Below are positions 6,592-13,110 of a DNA stretch of 14,543 bases, one piece after another. The notes beneath the pieces are model-generated. The model ran no database searches and had not been told where the DNA came from. It worked only from the letters and a program-made list of their open reading frames with translations. Both the position numbers and the translations under genes were made by a program. Position 1 is the first letter of the stretch; every line of letters starts with the position of its first letter. This DNA comes from Bacilli bacterium (GTDB lineage Bacteria > Bacillota_I > Bacilli_A > RFN20 > CAG-826): NCBI GenBank assembly GCA_017551465.1, contig JAFZLN010000124.1, positions 1 through 14,543 on the forward strand, written 5' to 3'.

Positions 6592-6957
6592 CTACTTTTC
6601 TCCTGTCTTTATGGTTAGGACGTTTTCTACACTGTCCCAAGTGGTTTCAAATTGTGTTGGCTTGTTAGTGAATGGAATTCTTAAGGCTTCGCTAATTTGC
6701 TTAATTAATTGCACTGAAGAAATACGAGCAAAACTCTTATGGAATTCAATTTTGAGTAAACAACATTCATCTAAAGCGCCTGATTCAACGACTTCTTTGG
6801 TAAGTGGTTGAATGACAACATTATTTTTATCATCCATACCGACTTGTACTTTATAGGCTGTATCTAATGGATACATGGCAGTCGTATTTAATGTGATGTT
6901 ATTTGCGTAAAATGACGCGACACCGTTACGGTCTTTAACATTAAACCATTTAATCAT
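6592..6957 (-). CDS. Uncharacterised 121-aa first gene of the NfeD/SPFH operon
   Basis: Not recognised as a named family. The protein is soluble, with no signal peptide or membrane helix. Residues 14-54 read as strand-rich: SFYANNITLNTTAMYPLD, then AYKVQVGMDDKNNVVIQPL. That pattern is loosely reminiscent of a swapped-hairpin (AbrB/MraZ-like) fold, but it is not a clear match. Residues 62-95 include LDECCLLKIEFHKSFARISSV and a helix LIKQISEALRI; the end (TTWDSVENVLTIKTGEK) is again strand-like. ATG 6957 is chosen because AAGGAGG lies six bases upstream, the best ribosome binding site in this operon. An upstream in-frame start at 7005 would overrun the promoter. The stop is one base before the NfeD start, so its product is probably made in step with NfeD and the SPFH protein. 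Confidence 0.82.
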   Translation of the reverse strand: MIKWFNVKDRNGVASFYANNITLNTTAMYPLDTAYKVQVGMDDKNNVVIQPLTKEVVESGALDECCLLKIEFHKSFARISSVQLIKQISEALRIPFTNKPTQFETTWDSVENVLTIKTGEK

Positions 6958-6976
6958 AAAGAACCTCCTTAACAAT

Positions 6977-7005
6977 AATATACATAAAAATACATGGATG
7001 TTCAA
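6977..7005 (-). promoter_or_regulatory. Promoter of the 121-aa/NfeD/SPFH operon
   Basis: Minus strand -35 TTGAAC (7000-7005) and -10 TATATT (6977-6982), spacer 17 bp, placing the start about 14-15 bases before the AAGGAGG-led ATG region. Confidence 0.7.
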
Positions 7006-7040
7006 TAATATTCTATAATTTGTTTATTATTTGATTAAAA

Positions 7041-7075
7041 CAAAGAAAAAAAGACGACACTTTCGCATCGTCTTT
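7041..7075 (-). terminator. Intrinsic terminator of nifJ
   Basis: Minus strand stem GACGATGC/GTGTCGTC closed by a GAAA tetraloop (7053-7072, two wobble pairs), extended by A-T pairs and followed by TTTTTTTCTTTG. It begins about 20 bases after the nifJ stop. Confidence 0.93.
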
Positions 7076-7095
7076 ATTTGGTTTGTTACTTAAGA

Positions 7096-10000
7096 TTAGA
7101 GACCGAATTTTTTGATTCTTTCTAATCTGGCTTTCGCGTAATTTTCACACTTTGTTAAGAGTTCTTCAGCGTTTGCTGGGTTGACACGTGGAAGTTGTGA
7201 GAATCTTGTTTCAGTCATGACGAAGTCTCTTAACTTGCTGAAGTCTGGATCCTTCATATCGAGTGTTAACGCTGGCTTGCCTTCAGCTTCATTACGTGGA
7301 TCGTATCTGAAGATTGGGAAGTAACCACATTCAACGGCTAATCTTTCTTGTCTCATGGAGTTAGCAAGACCGCCTTTAATACCATGGTTAGCGCATGGAG
7401 CATAGCAGATGACTAATGATGGACCATCATAGCTTTCGGCTTCTTTTAAGGCCTTAATCGCAGCGATTGGGTTAGCACCTAAGCTGATTTGTGCAACATA
7501 GACGTTACCATAACTCATCGCGATGAGGGCGAGGTTCTTCTTGGCGGTTGTTTTGCCAGAAGCGGTAAATTTAGCAATAGAACCTGTTTGAGAAGATTTG
7601 GAGGATTGACCACCATTATTGGAGTAGACTTCTGTATCTAAGACTAAGATATTGACGTCTTCTTCGTTAGCGATCACGTGGTCTAAGCCACCATAACCGA
7701 TATCGTATGACCAACCATCACCACCGACGATCCAAACGGACTTATCGGCTAAGTCTCTTTCATAGGCTAAGACGGCTTTGACGCCTTCGTCCTTACTGGC
7801 TTTAACTAAGGCCACTAATTCAGGAACGATTGTGCGCATCGCTTGTCTATTCTTGATATTGGCATAGTATTCATCAATCTTAGCGGCTAATTCTGGTTCA
7901 AGACCTCTTTCTTTAGCAGCATTGAAGATTTCAATGATGGCTTTGATCTTAGCGTTTGTAGCCACTCTCATACCATAACCGAATTCAGCGTTATCTTCGA
8001 ATAAGGAGTTAGCCCAGGCAATACCTTGACCGTCCTTATCAGTGCAGAATGGAGTTAATGGAGTAGAACCACTATAGATGGAGGAACAACCAGTTGCGTT
8101 AGCAACGAGCATATCTTTACCAAATAATTGGGAAACTAATCTGTAATATGGGGTTTCGCCACAACCAGCGCAAGCGCCAGAGATTTCCATATATGGCATT
8201 AAGAAGCCAACACCCTTAACACTATTTTGTAAGGCGGCTGGTAATCTATCAGCTTTATATGTGACGTGTTTATACAAGTAAGCAGCAGCTTCTTCTTGAG
8301 CGAATTGAGATTTGGCTTCGACCATTTCAAGAGCGTTCTTGCCGGTCTTGTTGGCCATACATTCACTCACGCAGAGACCACAACCAACGCAGTTACGTGG
8401 AGAAACTTGGATACGATATTTGAGACCTTGTAAACCTGGACCCATGGCGTTAACTGCTTCTTTAGCTAATTCTGGAGCAGCTTCGTATTCTTTTTCATCC
8501 ATTAAGATTGGACGAATTGTCGCGTGTGGACAGACGAAGGCACATTGGTTACATTGGATACAGGCTTCTGGGTGCCATAATGGAACTCTATCAGCAATGG
8601 AACGTCTTTCGTTGAATGTGATATCGTTTCTCATTGTGCCATCTAATAATTCATATTCCATGAATTTGCTGACTGGGAGGTCATCGCCACCGAGGTTACC
8701 AATCACGGAGACATAATTATCGAAGTAATCGTCACCGGTTAATTGTCTTTCGGTCTTTGGTTCGAGTTTAGCCCATGCTGGGTCAACTTTGACTTCTCTT
8801 AAGCCTTCTGTACCAGCATCAATGGCTTTCCAGTTCATTTCGACGACGTCTTGGCCTTTCTTGGCGTAGGACTTTTCGGCAAACTTCTTCATCCAGTGGT
8901 TGGCATCATCATATGGCATGATGTCTTGGTTAAGATAGAAGAAGGAAGCTTGGAGAATGGTATTGGTATGTCTACCCATACCGATTTCACCAGCAATCTT
9001 GTTGGCGTCGATAACATAGAATTTCGCGCCTTTTGTGGCTAATTGATATTTAACACGGTTTGGCATCATCTTAATTAATGTTGCGTCATCCATGTCGGTA
9101 TTTAATAAGAATGTACCGCCTTGTTTTAAGTTCTTTAACATATCGAACTTGAAGAGATATGTATCTAAGGAACAGGAAACGAAGTCAGCGTTTTGGACAT
9201 AGTATGTACTATGGATTGGGGATTTACCGAATCTTAAGTGAGAACGGGTAACACCACCAGCTTTACGGCTATCATAAGCGAAGTAAGCTTGAGCGTATTG
9301 ACCTGTGGCATCACCAATAATCTTAATAGAAGATTTATTAGCGGAAACTGTACCATCAGAACCTAAGCCATAGAATAAGCAGGATGTGTAATCACCTTTA
9401 ACATGGTAATTGTCATCAACCGGGATGCTTAAGTGTGTGACATCATCGTTAATGCTGACTGTGAAGCCATTCCAACGATTGTCCGCTTTTAAGAAGTCGA
9501 AGACAGCCTTCATATCTTTTGGTTGAGTATCTTTTGAAGATAAACCATAACGGCCACCTAAAACTTCAACGTTATCTAAGCCAGCAGCGTTGAATGCGGC
9601 GACAACATCTTCATATAATGGTTCACCAGCAGCGCCAGCTTCTTTTGTTCTATCTAAGACCGCGACGTGTTTAGCACTCTTTGGTAAGACGGCTAATAAG
9701 TGTTTCGCGGAGAATGGACGATAGAGATGGACTTTGATAAGACCAAGTTTTTCGCCTTTCTTATTTAAGTCATCGATAACTTCGGTGATGGTTTCTGTAA
9801 CAGAACCCATAGCGATGATGACTCTATCAGCGTTCTTATCACCATAGTATGTGAATGGAGCGTATGGACGACCTGTAAGTCTTGTGGCTTCTTTGAAGTA
9901 CTTTTCAGCAACTTCAATAACTTCTTCCACTTTCTTGTTTTGCGCTTCTCTACCTTGGAAGTAGATATCGTCGTTTTCCGCACCACCACGTGTGACTGGG

Positions 10001-10647
10001 TGTGTATGTGGGTTTAAAGCTCTAGCTCTGAACTTTTCAACCTTATCCATTGGAAGTAATTTCTTCCATTCGTTGTCATCGATGAATTCGACGTTTTGAA
10101 TTTCGTGAGAAGTTCTGAAACCATCGAAGAAGTGACAGACTGGATATTCAGCATCGATAGCGGTTAAGTGGGCAACATTTGTTAAGTCAGCGATTTCTTG
10201 AACGCTGTGGGAGCAAATCATTGCGATACCTGTTTGACGAATCGCGTAGATATCTTGGTGATCACCAAAGATGGATAAGCTACGTGTCGCTAAGCTACGA
10301 GCAGAAACGTGTAAAACGGCTGGTAATAATTCACCAACCCATTTGTAGATGTTTGGAATCATTAATAATAAGCCTTGGGAAGCAGTATATGTAGCTGCTA
10401 AACCACCAGCTTGAAGGACGCCGTGGACTGCACCAGAAGCACCAGCTTCAGATTGCATTTCGCTAACTTTGACAACTGAGCCAAAGAAGTTCTTACGGCC
10501 TTGGGAAGCATAGACATCAATATTCTCCGCCATTGGTGAGGATGGAGTAATTGGGTAGATGCCTGCGACTTCAATATAATTGTAAGAGCCTAATGCCGCT
10601 GCGGTATTACCGTCGACAGATAGCATGGTCTTTTTAATTTCGGACAT
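7096..10647 (-). CDS. nifJ: Pyruvate:ferredoxin (flavodoxin) oxidoreductase, single-chain
   Basis: Oxidative decarboxylation of pyruvate to acetyl-CoA and CO2 with reduction of ferredoxin or flavodoxin, in the cytoplasm; a hallmark of anaerobic metabolism. At 1183 aa it is full length for the fused alpha-beta-gamma-delta enzyme. The N-terminal domain opens with TAAALGSYNYIEVAGIYPITPSSPM (pyruvate-binding region). Two bacterial ferredoxin motifs follow: C696-x2-C699-x2-C702-x3-C706 and C753-x2-C756-x2-C759-x3-C763. The proximal cluster has C826, C829 and C854 (CAGCGETP, NATGCSS), with the late Cys in ICYAPCANHGIKGG. The thiamine diphosphate/Mg2+ site is GGDGWSYDIGYGGLDH (around 975-990) plus DTEVYSNNGGQSSKSS. 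ATG 10647 has AGGAGG eight bases upstream. It has its own promoter and a strong terminator, so it is monocistronic. No key residue is missing and the family call is certain. Confidence 0.99.
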   Translation of the reverse strand: MSEIKKTMLSVDGNTAAALGSYNYIEVAGIYPITPSSPMAENIDVYASQGRKNFFGSVVKVSEMQSEAGASGAVHGVLQAGGLAATYTASQGLLLMIPNIYKWVGELLPAVLHVSARSLATRSLSIFGDHQDIYAIRQTGIAMICSHSVQEIADLTNVAHLTAIDAEYPVCHFFDGFRTSHEIQNVEFIDDNEWKKLLPMDKVEKFRARALNPHTHPVTRGGAENDDIYFQGREAQNKKVEEVIEVAEKYFKEATRLTGRPYAPFTYYGDKNADRVIIAMGSVTETITEVIDDLNKKGEKLGLIKVHLYRPFSAKHLLAVLPKSAKHVAVLDRTKEAGAAGEPLYEDVVAAFNAAGLDNVEVLGGRYGLSSKDTQPKDMKAVFDFLKADNRWNGFTVSINDDVTHLSIPVDDNYHVKGDYTSCLFYGLGSDGTVSANKSSIKIIGDATGQYAQAYFAYDSRKAGGVTRSHLRFGKSPIHSTYYVQNADFVSCSLDTYLFKFDMLKNLKQGGTFLLNTDMDDATLIKMMPNRVKYQLATKGAKFYVIDANKIAGEIGMGRHTNTILQASFFYLNQDIMPYDDANHWMKKFAEKSYAKKGQDVVEMNWKAIDAGTEGLREVKVDPAWAKLEPKTERQLTGDDYFDNYVSVIGNLGGDDLPVSKFMEYELLDGTMRNDITFNERRSIADRVPLWHPEACIQCNQCAFVCPHATIRPILMDEKEYEAAPELAKEAVNAMGPGLQGLKYRIQVSPRNCVGCGLCVSECMANKTGKNALEMVEAKSQFAQEEAAAYLYKHVTYKADRLPAALQNSVKGVGFLMPYMEISGACAGCGETPYYRLVSQLFGKDMLVANATGCSSIYSGSTPLTPFCTDKDGQGIAWANSLFEDNAEFGYGMRVATNAKIKAIIEIFNAAKERGLEPELAAKIDEYYANIKNRQAMRTIVPELVALVKASKDEGVKAVLAYERDLADKSVWIVGGDGWSYDIGYGGLDHVIANEEDVNILVLDTEVYSNNGGQSSKSSQTGSIAKFTASGKTTAKKNLALIAMSYGNVYVAQISLGANPIAAIKALKEAESYDGPSLVICYAPCANHGIKGGLANSMRQERLAVECGYFPIFRYDPRNEAEGKPALTLDMKDPDFSKLRDFVMTETRFSQLPRVNPANAEELLTKCENYAKARLERIKKFGL

Positions 10648-10675
10648 GTAAAATCCCTCCTAAAATACCGATAAT

Positions 10676-10704
10676 ATTATACGAGCATGTATGCGCGTTT
10701 ACAA
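10676..10704 (-). promoter_or_regulatory. Promoter of nifJ
   Basis: Minus strand -35 TTGTAA (10699-10704) and -10 TATAAT (10676-10681), spacer exactly 17 bp, about 29 bases before the ATG. The spacer contains the small inverted repeat GCAT-AC-ATGC (10685-10694), a possible but unproven protein site. Confidence 0.78.
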
Positions 10705-10726
10705 GGACACAAATAGTTATTTTTCC

Positions 10727-10930
10727 CTATTCGAATTTGATGGTCTTTTTATTATTGACACAGTCTAATAAATAAAGATTTATCAGTGATTGATAAGGTA
10801 TGCCTGTTTCTTCGGACATATTCTTAAAGTAAACCAAAACTTCCTCATTCAAATTGATTGTGATTTGTTTTTTTAGTTTTCCTGTGTAAGGATTCTTTTT
10901 AGCATTTGTGAAATCGTACTCTTTCTTCAT
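10727..10930 (-). CDS. BrnA/CopG-like ribbon-helix-helix protein (antitoxin-type)
   Basis: A 67-aa protein: KKEYDFTNAKKNPYTGKLKKQITINL, then EEVLVYFKNMSEETGIPYQSLINLYLLDCVNNKK. The strand KQITINL (21-27) followed by two helices, with ETGIPYQSLIN in the turn-helix, matches the C-terminal ribbon-helix-helix of BrnA-type antitoxins, and the YDFxxAKKNPY lead-in is typical of that group. As a dimer it would bind DNA through the strand pair. ATG 10930 is preferred (GGTGG eight bases upstream). Extending to 10984 would translate through the promoter and its repeats. No BrnT-type toxin is adjacent. The nearest same-strand gene upstream is the basic 111-aa protein, 142 bases away, and the gene has its own promoter, so it is either an orphan or paired with that protein. 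No terminator follows before nifJ. Confidence 0.78.
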   Translation of the reverse strand: MKKEYDFTNAKKNPYTGKLKKQITINLNEEVLVYFKNMSEETGIPYQSLINLYLLDCVNNKKTIKFE

Positions 10931-10959
10931 AATCTTCACCACCATTATTTTACAAAATG

Positions 10960-11000
10960 TAATTATGCCATAATTATGCAACACTTTTCGATATTGTAAA
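10960..11000 (-). promoter_or_regulatory. Promoter with 11-bp-period repeats, probable operator of the ribbon-helix-helix protein
   Basis: On the plus strand TAATTATGC occurs at 10960-10968 and 10971-10979, one helical turn apart. The two together create a 13-bp palindrome ATTATG-C-CATAAT (10962-10974). On the minus strand a -10 CATAAT (10973-10978) and -35 TTTACA (10995-11000), spacer 16 bp, place these repeats over the -10 and the start of transcription. Two sites on the same face of the helix is the usual layout for ribbon-helix-helix repressors such as CopG and Arc. Confidence 0.6.
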
Positions 11001-11072
11001 AGAATTCAAAACACTTTCAAATATTTATGTTCTATGTTTTAATATAGGCAAGGATGCATATTACGGCTTTAA

Positions 11073-11408
11073 TTAGCGAGTTCTGCGTCCTTTTTTTAAT
11101 CTTTTAATTTTACGTTTATCATTGGCGTTCCAACACCACTTATAGATACGCTTATCGAAACATTTAGCTTCATCAACGTATATTCGGTTTTCAACATAAT
11201 AAACGCCCGAGTCTTTTTTGTTCGGATTAGGATGTTTAAACAATTTTGTATGCCGTTTCAAAAAATCAGATTGTTGCGCTCTATTCCACTTCTTTTTCGT
11301 AAAAGGATCTGAGTGAAGAAGTAAGTTTTTTCTAAGAGCCCCTAAATCTTTAAAAAGATATGCGTAGTGTTTACGCTTTTTATTGTACTTAAAATCACTT
11401 CTAGACAT
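11073..11408 (-). CDS. Uncharacterised, very basic 111-aa protein
   Basis: Not recognised as a named family. About a third of the residues are K or R, including the C-terminal run KRKIKRLKKGRRTR, so nucleic-acid or ribosome binding is plausible. Visible blocks: DFKYNKKRKHYAYLFKDLGALRKNL; LFKHPNPNKKDSGVYYVENRIYVDEAK; FDKRIYKWCWNANDKRKIK. The HPNPNKKD...YY turn followed by YKWCWNANDKRKI looks like a conserved small-domain core rather than random sequence. ATG 11408 is forced as the earliest start because a TGA lies in frame two codons upstream. Its AGGAGG is 14 bases away, unusually far, and sits inside a terminator-like hairpin. A four-codon ORF begins at the better spaced ATG 11415. It stands between the Rex-like gene and the ribbon-helix-helix gene; a toxin role is possible but unproven. 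Confidence 0.68.
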   Translation of the reverse strand: MSRSDFKYNKKRKHYAYLFKDLGALRKNLLLHSDPFTKKKWNRAQQSDFLKRHTKLFKHPNPNKKDSGVYYVENRIYVDEAKCFDKRIYKWCWNANDKRKIKRLKKGRRTR

Positions 11409-11415
11409 GGTTCAT
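11401..11415 (-). other. Four-codon ORF overlapping the start of the 111-aa gene
   Basis: ATGAACCATGTCTAG reads M-N-H-V-stop. Its ATG is 7 bases from AGGAGG, the ideal distance, while the main gene's ATG is nested inside it in another frame. Ribosomes ending at the TAG would be placed on the main start, a possible translational-coupling device. It may equally be chance. Confidence 0.4.
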
Positions 11416-11416
11416 T

Positions 11417-11444
11417 AAAAAACCTCCTATAAATTAAATAGGAG
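11417..11444 (-). terminator. Terminator-like hairpin that also sequesters the 111-aa gene's Shine-Dalgarno
   Basis: Minus strand stem CTCCTAT (11438-11444) pairs with ATAGGAG (11424-11430), loop TTAATTT, followed by GTTTTTT. It lies 31 bases after the Rex-like gene's stop, so it could end that transcript. But ATAGGAGG is also the ribosome binding site of the next gene, so the same hairpin would mask its translation. The plus strand reads as a hairpin with a T-run as well. Confidence 0.7.
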
Positions 11445-11474
11445 ACTTTTTTCGATTTTGTCCGATACTTTTTG

Positions 11475-11897
11475 TTATTTTTTCTTTTTTAATGACGCTA
11501 ATTCGTCATTTACGAGACGTTTAAGAACCCTTAAGTCTTTTTCATTTAAGACAAGATTACGGTCCACCATGCCGGCGAAAGTCATCTTTTTATAGACAAA
11601 GTCACTGACTGATTCATATTCCACCACATCTCTTCTTGTAGCGGTGACTTTATGAACAGGAGCGGCTTTCTTATCTTCCTCGTCTTGGATATATTCCTTA
11701 ATTTGAGGAATAAGGGCTAATAAGTCATAAGAAGGATCCATGTTGAGAATGGGGTCAAAATAAGAGAGATTCTCCGCGATAACTTCTGGATAGACACCAA
11801 CGATACGCGATAATCTTTCACAAGTCATATATTTGACTTTATTTTTGCTCATCGCATTTAAATATTTTTTTAAAACAGCAACACTAGGTCCCTTCAT
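11475..11897 (-). CDS. Winged-helix protein resembling the Rex DNA-binding domain, without the NAD-binding domain
   Basis: A 140-aa probable DNA-binding protein. The N-terminal 50 residues resemble the Rex N-terminal winged helix: SVAVLKKYLNAMSKNKVKYM, then CERLSRIVGVYPEVIAENLSYFDPI (SSExLAexLGVxxxxVRKDLSYFG in Rex). Nothing after residue 55 resembles the Rossmann fold that makes Rex a redox sensor. Instead there is a helix (LLALIPQIKEYIQDEEDKK), a charged linker, and a C-terminal helical segment (FVYKKMTFAGMVDRNLVLNEKDLRVLKRLVNDELASLKKKK). ATG 11897 is chosen over 11903 because GAAGG is nine bases upstream of it and only three from the other. It has its own probable promoter and follows the ABC permease by 60 bases. 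The function and target are unknown; the Rex likeness is by pattern only. Confidence 0.72.
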   Translation of the reverse strand: MKGPSVAVLKKYLNAMSKNKVKYMTCERLSRIVGVYPEVIAENLSYFDPILNMDPSYDLLALIPQIKEYIQDEEDKKAAPVHKVTATRRDVVEYESVSDFVYKKMTFAGMVDRNLVLNEKDLRVLKRLVNDELASLKKKK

Positions 11898-11920
11898 ATG
11901 CATATACCTTCTTTTAGTAT

Positions 11921-11949
11921 ATTTTATTGCATATTTTTTGGTTATTCAA
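11921..11949 (-). promoter_or_regulatory. Probable promoter of the Rex-like gene
   Basis: Minus strand -35 TTGAAT (11944-11949) and -10 TAAAAT (11921-11926), spacer 17 bp, in the gap after the ABC permease. No terminator is visible between the permease and this gene, so readthrough from the ABC operon is also possible. Confidence 0.6.
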
Positions 11950-11957
11950 CTAGCCTA

Positions 11958-13109
11958 CTACATGCCATGAGCTAAAGAAACGTAGAACAAGATAATAGCG
12001 TAGATCAAGCTGAAGAGGACATCAAATCCGGCGATACCAAAGATAATAGCGGCTTGATAGCCTTTTAATTTGAAGTTTCGGTGTAATAAACCATACAAAG
12101 TGTAATAGCACACGATATAGATGGTGAAATATAGAATAGCGAAGATGGAATGTAAGATAGATTCCATCATTGCGGAACCAATTGATAAACCAATCACTGC
12201 GAATCCAATATGGAAAATGATTTCTTGATATGGTTTATCTGTATCAGGTTTACCAGCCCATTCGCTTGATGGGTCTTTTTCCTTAATAAAGGCCACTAAA
12301 CCAAGAGAGGCAACCGCAAAGAATTGCACTAAAACCAATATAAAGGAAGTTATATAAAGAGGTCTTTCATCACCTGATGAGTGTTCAGCTATAATGCTCT
12401 TCATTGCTTTTGCGCCTTCTGTAATAAATAGATTGAAATAATAATCTACATAGTGAATAGCGCCAACAACGGAAGGGCCTGCGCCGAAGATGACTGTGCC
12501 TTCTGTAAGATCAGCAAGAATAAAGCAAGCAAAGACGTAGACAAGGAAGTTTAAAGCTAATTCACCAAGAATAAGCATTAATAATGAGTTAATAAATGTA
12601 TTGCTACGAGAAATAAGCAAATATGAGATGAAATATTGTGCGGCGCCTACGATGATGGCAACAAAGTATGTAGGAATATACCATTCATAGTAGAGATAGA
12701 AGGCTACTTCGCCTGTTTCAAAGTTTCCATAGTTTCTAATTGCAAGGACAGAAACCAAGAGGCTGAAAGCCACTGTAAAGGCTGCGCACATGATAATCAA
12801 AGAAGAAAGGTGTTCACCGATTCTAACTCTGTTATCTTTGAAAGCGACTTGTCTATATAGGTCACTTTTTGCTAAAGAATAACGATAATTCATACTAAAG
12901 AACGGTAAGAACATCATTATCACAAAGAAGACCCCTATGACACCACCGATAGCGCTTGTTGGATATGGAGTGTAACGATATTCACCAACGCCTTCGACAC
13001 GGAATTCCACGTTTGTCGCACTTGTAAAAGCAACAGCTAGTAGCAAGACAGAAAGGACAACAAAGAGGGGGAGCTTTCTAATGATTGATAATTTTAAATA
13101 TCTTTTCAT
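11958..13109 (-). CDS. ABC transporter permease, ABC-2 type
   Basis: A 383-aa integral membrane protein with about nine hydrophobic segments: near 13-28, 52-72, 100-123, 140-162, 168-198, 247-272, 292-315, 318-343 and 352-380. It is the membrane partner of the ATPase immediately upstream. No sequence motif names the substrate. The first helix and long extracytoplasmic loop (SATNVEFRVEGVGEYRYTPYP), followed by a second helix, recall ABC-2 permeases of the YtrC/D or bacitracin/antibiotic export type. ATG 13109 has AGGAG ten bases upstream and is one base after the ATPase stop; a longer reading from 13133 would overlap the ATPase gene. Only one permease gene accompanies the ATPase here, so the pump is probably a homodimer of each. 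Confidence 0.85.
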   Translation of the reverse strand: MKRYLKLSIIRKLPLFVVLSVLLLAVAFTSATNVEFRVEGVGEYRYTPYPTSAIGGVIGVFFVIMMFLPFFSMNYRYSLAKSDLYRQVAFKDNRVRIGEHLSSLIIMCAAFTVAFSLLVSVLAIRNYGNFETGEVAFYLYYEWYIPTYFVAIIVGAAQYFISYLLISRSNTFINSLLMLILGELALNFLVYVFACFILADLTEGTVIFGAGPSVVGAIHYVDYYFNLFITEGAKAMKSIIAEHSSGDERPLYITSFILVLVQFFAVASLGLVAFIKEKDPSSEWAGKPDTDKPYQEIIFHIGFAVIGLSIGSAMMESILHSIFAILYFTIYIVCYYTLYGLLHRNFKLKGYQAAIIFGIAGFDVLFSLIYAIILFYVSLAHGM

Positions 13110-13110
13110 A

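Noticed and set aside
7096..10647. nifJ as a marker for a nitrogen fixation cluster
   Set aside because: No other nif genes are nearby; in such organisms this enzyme serves pyruvate fermentation.
10648..10726. Rex operator upstream of nifJ
   Set aside because: TTTGTGTCC and TTGTAA fragments are present, but no TTGTGAA-N-TTCACAA-type palindrome can be built.
10985..11072. Hidden small gene between the ribbon-helix-helix gene and the 111-aa gene
   Set aside because: No frame with a start, a ribosome binding site and useful length is present; the sequence is AT-rich and fits promoter DNA.
11409..11444. Hairpin as a terminator of a plus-strand gene
   Set aside because: No plus-strand gene exists upstream of it; the plus-strand T-run is probably a by-product of symmetric A/T flanks.
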